A DNA stretch of 28,806 bases. It comes from Clostridia bacterium. Lineage in GTDB: Bacteria; Bacillota; Clostridia; Oscillospirales; CAG-272. The notes below the pieces were generated by a model, which did not search any database, was not told where the DNA came from, and was given only the letters and a program-made list of their open reading frames with translations. How positions within the stretch are numbered: position 1 is the first letter of the stretch; each line of letters starts with the position of its first letter. Below, piece after piece: positions 1 to 6,147 of the stretch. Where the stretch lies: NCBI GenBank assembly GCA_900753285.1, contig CAADYN010000186.1:1-28806 (forward strand), read 5' to 3'. Position numbers and translations under genes: made by a program.

Positions 1-148
1 GCTTATACACGGTCAATGCTCCGGCGGCGTTTATATCTTTCACTCCCTGTTCGTAGTACTGTATCATTCTGACGTTTACACCCGACATTTCCGCGAGCCG
101 GGACTGGCTAATGCTTGCTTCGGTTCGGATTCGTTTTAGGTTATTCAT
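1..148 (-). CDS. XRE-family helix-turn-helix regulator (C-terminus cut off by window edge)
   Basis: The reverse strand from an ATG at 148 encodes 49 residues running off the window start. They read as a Cro/C1-type HTH: an NNLKRIRTEA opening, then SQSRLAEMSGVNVRMIQYYE, where SQSRLAE is the first helix of the motif and VNVRMIQYYE the recognition helix. This is a DNA-binding domain; whether anything follows cannot be seen. A weak GGAAAG lies about ten bases upstream of the ATG, and a near-consensus promoter lies at 183-212. The gene is divergent from the KAP NTPase at 340, so it may regulate that promoter too (inference). The family call is firm, but the function is only generic. Confidence 0.8.
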   Translation of the reverse strand, partial: MNNLKRIRTEASISQSRLAEMSGVNVRMIQYYEQGVKDINAAGALTVYK

Positions 149-182
149 TTGATTCACGCTTTCCGTTTTTCGATTTATGTAT

Positions 183-212
183 ATGATACACCTTTGGGTG
201 CGAATTTGTCAA
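183..212 (-). promoter_or_regulatory. Promoter of the XRE regulator
   Basis: On the reverse strand a perfect -35 TTGACA (207-212) is followed by an 18-bp spacer and a TATCAT -10 (183-188), about 35 bp upstream of the regulator's ATG. Confidence 0.6.
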
Positions 213-245
213 GAGGGAGAGCGAAGTTATTTCTTATGCTAATTA

Positions 246-275
246 TTGACAATCTTGTTTATAATATGATATAAT
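246..275 (+). promoter_or_regulatory. Promoter of the KAP NTPase gene
   Basis: A perfect -35 TTGACA (246-251), an 18-bp spacer and a perfect -10 TATAAT (270-275) lie 64 bp upstream of the ATG at 340. The -35 elements of this and the opposite-strand promoter are about 33 bp apart, so a protein bound between them could affect both. Confidence 0.65.
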
Positions 276-339
276 TTCTTCCCACGAAGGATATTATGTA
301 TTTTAGCTGACCGAAACAACTACAAAAGGAGATATTGCT

Positions 340-1542
340 ATGAAGCTATACCAAAATCTTGAAGCAACGGAAAAGAACATCAGGGATACATATGAAAGCG
401 ACCTGCTTAGCAGAAAGGACAGTGTTATCCAGTTCGCTGAGTTTCTCAAAAGTCCGTACTGTCCCACATCAATTGCAGTTAACGGGGAGTGGGGCAGTGG
501 GAAAACGTTCTTTGTGAAGCAGACCGCTTATCATCTCTCCACACTTGAAGACGCCTCGGACAAATGCCTTACGGTTTACTACGACGCATGGGAAAACGAC
601 AACGAATGTGATCCCATCATATCCATTGTTGACTGCATAGCGAGAGTCGCCGGAGAAGAGGATGGAAAACATATCGGAGAATTAGTTTTTGAGATTGCCG
701 AGGCTACATTGGACAATCCGTTATTTAGAGGTATAAAGGTACTTAGAGATTGGCAAAAAGAAAACGAAGCTAAAAGTGACTTCGGGTACAGCAAGATCAC
801 TCCTACGAATACACAAATCAAAAACAAACTGAAAGCTCTGTTTGATGAAATCATAAACGAGCACGGCAAACGTCTCATACTGTTTGTTGATGAGCTTGAC
901 AGATGCAAGCCTGATTTTGCCGTCAGAGTTCTCGAACGGCTCAAGCATTATTTCACGATCGACGACAGGGTTAAAATCGTTTTTTCGGTAAACATAAATC
1001 AGCTTGAGCACACGATTAAGCATTTCTACGGGGATGACTTTGATTCTCACAGGTACCTTGACAGGTTCTTTGATATGGTTTTGCCGATTCCCGAAGCGGA
1101 AACCACATTATATATTGCTCGTTACATGAAAAGAAACGTTATGTCAGATGATTTTTCGTCAGGAGTAGGTGTATGTTCCATTATTAAGTATTTTGGAATA
1201 CAAATCAGGGATATCAAGGTATTCATGTCAGAACTCGATTCCGGTTATGATACTGTAAAAAAAGAAAGCTTAATGAATAGTCAGCTGAATAAATATAAAA
1301 CCTTCATGAATTATATCTATCCAATAATTCTTGCCGCCAAATTCAAAGACAAAGAGAAGTACCATAGTCTTATAACAGGAAAGGGAAAAGATATAATTAA
1401 TAACTTTTTTAAATATGACCAAAGAACCACCGACTTCATTAATGTGATTACTAATAGTTACATTCGTTTCTTTGATGCAGAATGGGATAATCAATACAGT
1501 ACAAAAATAATCAGATACATAGAAAAACCGCTCGGCATATAA
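340..1542 (+). CDS. KAP-family P-loop NTPase
   Basis: A 400-residue protein with a good Shine-Dalgarno (AAAGGAGA, 326-333). Walker A is GEWGSGKT (residues 49-56, K55). The KAP-typical YYDAWEND strand follows near residue 88. Walker B and the downstream family signature read VDELDRCKPDFAVRVLERLK (D184, E185), followed by YLDRFFDMVLPIPE. KAP NTPases are STAND-related; some are membrane-linked and several are implicated in phage exclusion (PifA and relatives). No hydrophobic insertion is obvious here, so it is probably soluble. The C-terminal third is A/T-rich and unlike anything I can name. The gene is visibly more A/T-rich than genes after 2100, lies next to a tRNA and is divergent from a phage-type regulator, consistent with acquisition by transfer. 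A defence role is inference. Confidence 0.85.
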   Translation: MKLYQNLEATEKNIRDTYESDLLSRKDSVIQFAEFLKSPYCPTSIAVNGEWGSGKTFFVKQTAYHLSTLEDASDKCLTVYYDAWENDNECDPIISIVDCIARVAGEEDGKHIGELVFEIAEATLDNPLFRGIKVLRDWQKENEAKSDFGYSKITPTNTQIKNKLKALFDEIINEHGKRLILFVDELDRCKPDFAVRVLERLKHYFTIDDRVKIVFSVNINQLEHTIKHFYGDDFDSHRYLDRFFDMVLPIPEAETTLYIARYMKRNVMSDDFSSGVGVCSIIKYFGIQIRDIKVFMSELDSGYDTVKKESLMNSQLNKYKTFMNYIYPIILAAKFKDKEKYHSLITGKGKDIINNFFKYDQRTTDFINVITNSYIRFFDAEWDNQYSTKIIRYIEKPLGI

Positions 1543-1566
1543 AAAAAGAGCTATAAGCTCCTTTTC
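1543..1566 (+). terminator. Intrinsic terminator after the KAP NTPase gene
   Basis: Directly after the stop codon, a run of A is followed by GAGCT-ATA-AGCTC and then CTTTT. The short hairpin is extended by A/T pairs and ends in a T tract. Confidence 0.55.
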
Positions 1567-1838
1567 TATACTCACTCAAAAAATCCCTGTAAGTGCAGCC
1601 GATATTGTGTTGCATACAGTGTTGCATTTGACGTACTATTACGCTATAAAACGATGTATTTCAGCCCACACGGGATATAATTTCATGTGGTGTATGCTGT
1701 TTTGAGAAATGCGGATATACGCTCGCTTTATGCGATTTATACGGTAGTTGGTGCTGTTTTAGTGCGGTTTATTCCGTTTTGCATGATTTAGCGCGTGTTT
1801 TCTTCGATTTCATATAATAAAACAAGCGTCGATTTTTA
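1567..1838. other. Gene-free A/T-rich stretch between NTPase gene and tRNA
   Basis: No supportable gene is seen. The stretch contains two copies of TGTTGCAT in 1609-1630, and a CCACA...TGTGG inverted repeat around a GATATAAT motif (about 1665-1690). It sits at the 3' side of the tRNA, where island attachment sites usually lie. I see no second copy of the tRNA 3' end in the window, so no att site can be claimed. Confidence 0.4.
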
Positions 1839-1930
1839 TGGAAACATTGGGGCTCGAACCCAAGACCTCTCGGATGTGAACCGAACGCTCTGACCAGCTG
1901 AGCTATGCTTCCGTATTACAATCGACGCTT
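1824..1930. repeat. 11-bp inverted repeat bracketing the tRNA
   Basis: AAGCGTCGATT (1824-1834) and its exact reverse complement AATCGACGCTT (1920-1930) flank the tRNA with 4-7 bp spacers. In the precursor transcript the arms would pair into a stem enclosing the whole tRNA. The 3' arm is followed by GTTTTATTA, so it may also act in termination. The role is inferred. Confidence 0.7.
1839..1912 (-). tRNA. tRNA-Val (anticodon CAC)
   Basis: The reverse strand folds as a full cloverleaf of 74 nt. The acceptor stem is GGAAGCA/TGTTTCC with one G-T pair and the D stem is GCTC/GAGC. The anticodon stem is TTCGG/CCGAG with loop TTCACAT, giving anticodon CAC (reads GTG valine codons). The T arm is TTGGG-TTCGAGC-CCCAA and the discriminator base is A. 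CCA is not encoded. The gene is bracketed by an 11-bp inverted repeat (see the 1824-1930 entry). Confidence 0.95.
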
Positions 1931-2063
1931 TACTTCTTAATTATATCACTAACACCCGCGCTTGTCTATAGTTTTCGCGGAATATTTTTCTCACCGACGG
2001 AGATTTTTTCCGTTTCAATTGTAAAAACTCAGTTAATATTCGGAGAATTATTGCCGTTTCCTA

Positions 2064-2091
2064 TTGAATACTGCGAATTTTGAGTTATAAT
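2064..2091 (+). promoter_or_regulatory. Promoter of the sortase-rlmA-GT2 operon
   Basis: TTGAAT (2064-2069), a 16-bp spacer and a perfect TATAAT (2086-2091). Its position rules out the upstream in-frame TTG at 2080 as the sortase start and supports the ATG at 2128. Confidence 0.6.
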
Positions 2092-2127
2092 GTTTTATTG
2101 AAATGTTATATTTATTCCGGTAAAATA

Positions 2128-3198
2128 ATGAGCAAACTGAATCTCTTTAAACATAAATCTCCCGACGCGGACGACGTGCATGACGAGTTTTCGCTCGATA
2201 ATTCCGAATCCGACGACGACTTCCGCTCGGGAGAATTCATAAATTCACTGAACGACCTCACCGAGGACGACATCACCCCGACAAAAGCTCCGCCGAAAAA
2301 AAGCAGCTCCGTACTTGAGTGGATTCGCAAGGGTATGTTCGCGTTCTTCTCCGTCGTGTTCCTCGTCAGCTGCTTCATGCTCGTGCAGAACCTCATAGAT
2401 AAGCAGAAGGGCGAGGAAATCTATAAGCAGCTCGAGGCGGAATTCTTCTCCGGCGGATTCACAGTCAACGCAGCCGACGCCTTCAGACCCGAGGACGGTG
2501 AAGTCTCATACCTCGCCGAGGACACCGAAAACTCATCCATGACAAGCATGAGCGACACCATAGCAAACCTCGCGGACTCCGCTGAAATTGGTGAAGCCGA
2601 GCAAAAGCAGTATAACGAAGAGCTTGAAATGGTGCGTGCGAAGCTCTCTTCCCTCTCGCAAAAAAATCCCGACCTATACGGATGGATAACAGTCGAGGGC
2701 ACAAACATAAACTACCCTCTCGTGCAGGGCGAGGACAACTCCTACTACCTCAACCACGCATACACCGGCGACTACCTCCCCATCGGCGCTATCTTTGTCG
2801 ACTATCGCAATAACCGCAGCATCACCAAAAACTACAATACCGTAATCTACGGACATAATATCACAAGCGGCACAATGTTCCATGACGTTGAAAAGTTCTT
2901 CCAGGACGATTATTTCAACGACACATACATCGTAGTCTACACAATGGACGGAATTTACTACTACGAGCCGTTCTCCATTTATAAGGCTAAGTACGACTAC
3001 CAGTATTTCCGCACGGGATTCACCTCCGCCGACGACTTCATCTCGTTTGCAGAGGAAATGCGCGATAATTCGCAGAAGGAAAAAGATGTCGAGTTCACGA
3101 AAAACGACAGAATCCTGACCCTCTCCACCTGCACGAACATCATAAATTCCGAAAGATACGCCCTCCACGCCCGCCTTGTAAAAACAATAGTAGATTGA
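2128..3198 (+). CDS. srtB: Class B sortase (membrane transpeptidase)
   Basis: A 356-residue protein with three regions: an acidic, D/S-rich cytoplasmic N-terminus of about 65 residues, one hydrophobic segment (FAFFSVVFLVSCFMLV), and an extracellular sortase fold. The catalytic triad is visible: His243 in VIYGHN, Cys335 in TLSTC and Arg343 in SERYAL. The INYPLVQGEDNSYYLNH strand and a long region between His and Cys are class B hallmarks. Such enzymes cut a C-terminal sorting signal (often NPQTN-like) and attach the protein to peptidoglycan. No sorting-signal substrate is found nearby. The ATG at 2128 was chosen because a TTG start at 2080 would lie inside the promoter; its Shine-Dalgarno is weak. 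First gene of an operon with the methyltransferase and glycosyltransferase that follow. Confidence 0.87.
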   Translation: MSKLNLFKHKSPDADDVHDEFSLDNSESDDDFRSGEFINSLNDLTEDDITPTKAPPKKSSSVLEWIRKGMFAFFSVVFLVSCFMLVQNLIDKQKGEEIYKQLEAEFFSGGFTVNAADAFRPEDGEVSYLAEDTENSSMTSMSDTIANLADSAEIGEAEQKQYNEELEMVRAKLSSLSQKNPDLYGWITVEGTNINYPLVQGEDNSYYLNHAYTGDYLPIGAIFVDYRNNRSITKNYNTVIYGHNITSGTMFHDVEKFFQDDYFNDTYIVVYTMDGIYYYEPFSIYKAKYDYQYFRTGFTSADDFISFAEEMRDNSQKEKDVEFTKNDRILTLSTCTNIINSERYALHARLVKTIVD

Positions 3199-3213
3199 TT
3201 TTTAGGAAACATA

Positions 3214-4110
3214 ATGACAAATATTCTCGATATTCTCGCCTGCCCGCTGTGTTTCGGAAAACTGTCCTGTGACGGCGGCTCGCTGAAATGCGCTCTCGGA
3301 CATACCTTTGACATCTCAAAAAGCGGGTATGTGAATCTCCTGCCGCCGGGAAAAGGTAAAAACTCCCACACCGGAGACGAGCGCGACATGGTAAAGGCAA
3401 GGGCGAACTTCCTCTCACGCGGATACTACGACAGGCTCGACACGCGCTCGGCTGAGATAATCTCCGATATGCCGCAGGATGAAGTGACGCTTGTCGACAT
3501 GGGCGCGGGAGAAGGCTGGCACACACTGAAAACAGCAAGCGAGCTTATAAGCCGTGGCAAGAAAATGCTGTCCGTCGGTTTTGACGCGTCAAAATACGCT
3601 TCCGAATACGGAATGAAAAAATCCCGTGTTGCAGGACTGTCAGAGAAAAATCCGTATGACATGACCTCGCGCGCGTCTCTTGTGTTCATTCCGGCGAATA
3701 TCTTCTCACTGCCGATAGTGAACGACTGCGCCGACGTTTGCCTGAGTATGTTCGCACCGATACCGTGGGACGAAGCTTACAGAGTGCTAAAAAAATCCCC
3801 CGACAGTATGCTCCTCGTGCTGTCCTCCGGCAAAAACCACCTCATCGAGCTGCGAAGCCTTATCTACGACAGCGTAAACATATCGGATTCTCTGCCTGAG
3901 GTCCCCGAGGGAAACGACAGCTTTGTCTCCGCGGGAACAACCGAGCTGTGCTATACCGCGCATCTTGAAAACAGCGAGGACATAAAAAACCTATTTACAA
4001 TGACACCGTTCTACTACAAAACTACCGAGGAGGGCAAAAAACGCCTGTATTCACAAAACGAGCTTGACGTTACCGTTGACGTGAATTATACGATTTTTAA
4101 ACTGAAATGA
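3214..4110 (+). CDS. rlmA: RlmA-type 23S rRNA (guanine-N1) methyltransferase
   Basis: A 298-residue protein. An N-terminal zinc ribbon has C10, C13, C26 and H30, matching the spacing of the RlmA zinc site. Next comes the family-typical FDISKSGYVNLL and GDERDMVKARANFLSRGYY, then a Rossmann SAM-binding loop VDMGAGEGWHT near residue 94. RlmA enzymes methylate N1 of G745 (RlmAI) or G748 (RlmAII, TlrB-type) in helix 35 of 23S rRNA. In Gram-positives the G748 type is usual, and it can contribute to tylosin resistance together with other changes. The start lies 15 bp after the sortase stop with AGGAAA as ribosome binding site. It overlaps the next gene by ATGA. Which guanine is modified cannot be read from the sequence. 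Confidence 0.85.
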   Translation: MTNILDILACPLCFGKLSCDGGSLKCALGHTFDISKSGYVNLLPPGKGKNSHTGDERDMVKARANFLSRGYYDRLDTRSAEIISDMPQDEVTLVDMGAGEGWHTLKTASELISRGKKMLSVGFDASKYASEYGMKKSRVAGLSEKNPYDMTSRASLVFIPANIFSLPIVNDCADVCLSMFAPIPWDEAYRVLKKSPDSMLLVLSSGKNHLIELRSLIYDSVNISDSLPEVPEGNDSFVSAGTTELCYTAHLENSEDIKNLFTMTPFYYKTTEEGKKRLYSQNELDVTVDVNYTIFKLK

Positions 4111-4856
4111 AACTTTCTGTAATTATACCGATGTACAACGAAAAAGCCATAGCAGCCGACTGCGCAGCCTCCCTTGTGAAGGAGCTTGAAGCCGACTCTC
4201 TGGCTAATTCTTATGAATATGAAATTGTTTTTTCCGACGACGGTTCTACTGACGGCTGCGGAGACTGCGTTCGCGAATATGTACGCGCAAATCCCCCGAT
4301 GAACGGCGTTGTCAGAGTGATAACCTCTCCCGAAAACGAAGGCAAAGGCGGTGCTGTCAGACGCGGTATGCTCTCCGCCGAGGGAGACTACATTATGTTC
4401 ACCGACTGTGACCTTGCCTACGGAACGGAAATAATACCGCAGATGTTCCGCGCCGCCGTTGAAGTATCGGAGAAGGACGACAAATGCGCAGTCATGATAG
4501 GATCCCGTGCGATACACAAGGACGGCTACGCAGGCTACACCTTCATCCGAAAGCTCGCGTCAAAGGTATTCAAAAAACTGCTATGCACAGCCGCGGGATT
4601 CCGTCACAGCGATTCACAAAGCGGAATTAAAATATTCAGGCACGACGCGGCGAAGGCAATATTCCCGCTGTGCACAGTAAACGGATGGGCGTTCGACTTT
4701 GAAGCGCTCATGATAGCCGAAAAGCTCGGTTACACTATCCGCGAGTATCCTGTCAAGGTCATAAACCACCGTGAATCAAAGATAAATCTCATGCGCGACA
4801 CCTTCAAAATGATACACGACGTAAAAGAGATAAAGAAGCGCGTAGACGCAATGTAA
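4107..4856 (+). CDS. GT2 glycosyltransferase, dolichyl-phosphate glucosyltransferase-like
   Basis: A 249-residue GT-A fold protein opening with KLSVIIPMYNE. The nucleotide-binding motif is FSDDGSTDGC, and NEGKGGAVRRGM is followed by the metal-binding DCD in FTDCDLAYG. DSQSGIKIFR and NGWAFDFEALMIAEKLGY with a late VINHRESKI are typical of ALG5-like enzymes that transfer a sugar from a nucleotide donor to a polyprenyl phosphate. There is no C-terminal membrane region, so it is a soluble or peripherally attached single-domain enzyme. The start ATG overlaps the rlmA stop (ATGA), suggesting translational coupling. The stop lies one base from the convergent wall hydrolase stop. Sugar and acceptor are unknown; a role in lipid-linked wall glycans is plausible. 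Confidence 0.85.
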   Translation: MKLSVIIPMYNEKAIAADCAASLVKELEADSLANSYEYEIVFSDDGSTDGCGDCVREYVRANPPMNGVVRVITSPENEGKGGAVRRGMLSAEGDYIMFTDCDLAYGTEIIPQMFRAAVEVSEKDDKCAVMIGSRAIHKDGYAGYTFIRKLASKVFKKLLCTAAGFRHSDSQSGIKIFRHDAAKAIFPLCTVNGWAFDFEALMIAEKLGYTIREYPVKVINHRESKINLMRDTFKMIHDVKEIKKRVDAM

Positions 4857-4857
4857 T

Positions 4858-5712
4858 TTAATCCGCGTAGAAATCGTGACAGCCTATCGTCATGACGTAT
4901 GTGCAGTTCTCGACTATCCAAAGGCTACTGGAAAGCTCTTCGTTCAGGAAGTACAGGATATCGTCCGACAGTCTCACGTCCTCAAGGCAGATTTTAGCCG
5001 CGGCAACAGAGTCTTCATCGGGGTCCTTTTCTATCGCACCGTTCGCGGTGGGTGTGAACTGGACTCCGTTTTCTTTGTCAAATATAACGTCCACTATGTT
5101 CGAGGGGAACTCGTCCGAGTCAACGCGGTTCATGACGACCGTTCCGACAGCCAGCTTACCGAGGAAAGGCTCTGCTCCCGACTCCGCGTATATCAGCTTC
5201 GACAGCCAGTACAGCTCATCGTGGTCGTAGAACTCTTCCTCCGGCACTATTGCGGACGAGAGACGCGTGAGATATGTCGTGTGCTTTTCCGCATCGTAGT
5301 AGACGTCAAATCCGAAGGCGGCGGATATCTGTCTGAGCGGCACATACATTTTGTCGTCGTAAGTAAAAATTCCGTCCTCGCACCACAGGAGTCTGCCGTT
5401 CGCGTCAATGTACTCCCCACCGTCCTCGGCACTCAGCTCAAGAGAATCGGTCTTTACATATGCGCATTCGTCCTCGTCGTCCCATGTGATTATCGCGTTG
5501 TCAGCCATGCAGGAGAATTCACGCAGAGCAACATAAGTTGTGCCGGAGACGAATATCACCTCGCCGTCGTAGTCGTACCCGTCAATGAGCAGGCGATATT
5601 CCTTCTCTCCCGAATAGTTCTCCGTCAGAAATTTTTGCTGTGCCGATACGTTTCCCGCGGCTGACGCAGATATCAGTGCGGACAAAACAGCGCATATCAG
5701 TTTCTTCTTCAT
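4858..5712 (-). CDS. Secreted wall hydrolase: copper-amine-oxidase-like domain plus SleB/CwlJ-type hydrolase
   Basis: About 284 residues from the chosen ATG. A signal peptide (KKKLICAVLSALISASAAG, cleavage near VSAQQ) leads the protein out. Residues about 30-150 form a copper-amine-oxidase N-terminal-like domain with the repeated VALREFS and VPLRQIS strands; in Clostridia this module is thought to bind wall rather than copper. The C-terminal part is a SleB/CwlJ hydrolase: LSKLIYAESGAEPFLGKLAVGTVVMNRV, with the glutamate of YAES as the likely catalytic acid, then VIFDKENGVQFTPTANG. The predicted activity is a lytic transglycosylase or cortex hydrolase. An ATG four codons upstream (5724) abuts the AAAGGG ribosome binding site, so 5712 is preferred. 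The leader carries a 23-bp tandem repeat. Confidence 0.82.
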   Translation of the reverse strand: MKKKLICAVLSALISASAAGNVSAQQKFLTENYSGEKEYRLLIDGYDYDGEVIFVSGTTYVALREFSCMADNAIITWDDEDECAYVKTDSLELSAEDGGEYIDANGRLLWCEDGIFTYDDKMYVPLRQISAAFGFDVYYDAEKHTTYLTRLSSAIVPEEEFYDHDELYWLSKLIYAESGAEPFLGKLAVGTVVMNRVDSDEFPSNIVDVIFDKENGVQFTPTANGAIEKDPDEDSVAAAKICLEDVRLSDDILYFLNEELSSSLWIVENCTYVMTIGCHDFYAD

Positions 5713-5734
5713 TTTTCTTGTCATCCCTTTCGTT

Positions 5735-5780
5735 AGTTTATTACTACCTCACTTTGCAGTTTATTACTACATAACTTTGC
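5735..5780. repeat. Tandem 23-bp repeat, two units, in the leader of the wall hydrolase gene
   Basis: Units 5735-5757 and 5758-5780 are adjacent without spacer. Both begin AGTTTATTACTAC and end ACTTTGC; they differ only at three positions between those blocks. The repeat lies between the predicted promoter (-10 at 5812-5817) and the start codon, so it is transcribed on the reverse strand as part of a leader of roughly 90 nt. Confidence 0.75.
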
Positions 5781-5811
5781 GTGGAAATTGTTGTCTTGGG
5801 GCTATGCATCC

Positions 5812-5840
5812 ATTATAACACAAATTCATCCTGATTTTAA
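5812..5840 (-). promoter_or_regulatory. Promoter of the wall hydrolase gene
   Basis: On the reverse strand TTAAAA (5835-5840), a 17-bp spacer and a perfect TATAAT (5812-5817). The -35 is weak. Confidence 0.45.
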
Positions 5841-6103
5841 CAGGTAAATTAAAACTTTTCTGGAAATCTTTTCTAATTTTTTCGACCGTTTTTTCCAATT
5901 TCTGTTAATCCACGCATATCGGCGGCATTTTTATATCACAGCAAGATTGTAGCTTCCGTCACTTATTACAAGTTTAGCTCATATCTTTTGTGCATCTTTC
6001 TTAAATCACGACTTTATCTATACGGGTCATGATTTATTATTTTTTTCATGGAAACGGAATGATGTCATGCTGTGCCAATAATATACACCTCAGGGGAAAT
6101 ATG
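5841..6103. other. A/T-rich intergenic stretch without visible gene
   Basis: The sequence is rich in T runs and has no credible reading frame with a ribosome binding site. I see no hairpin or repeat worth naming until the terminator at 6104. Confidence 0.4.
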
Positions 6104-6139
6104 CAAAAAAAAACAGCATAGCCGAAGCCGTGCCGTTTT
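6104..6139 (-). terminator. Intrinsic terminator of the alpha-galactosidase-like gene
   Basis: On the reverse strand AACGGCACGGC and GCTATGCTGTT pair around a TTCG tetraloop, with one mismatch and two G-T pairs. A run of nine T follows. It begins a few bases after the stop codon. Confidence 0.85.
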
Positions 6140-6147
6140 CCTCTTAT

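Noticed and set aside
2080..2127. TTG start extending the sortase by 16 residues
   Set aside because: The extension lies on top of a perfect TATAAT with a suitably spaced -35, so it would not be transcribed; the ATG at 2128 follows the promoter.
4876..5664. Long plus-strand open frame (262 codons) opposite the wall hydrolase
   Set aside because: It is the mirror of the hydrolase gene, which has a signal peptide and clear family motifs. The frame has no ribosome binding site and no recognisable protein.
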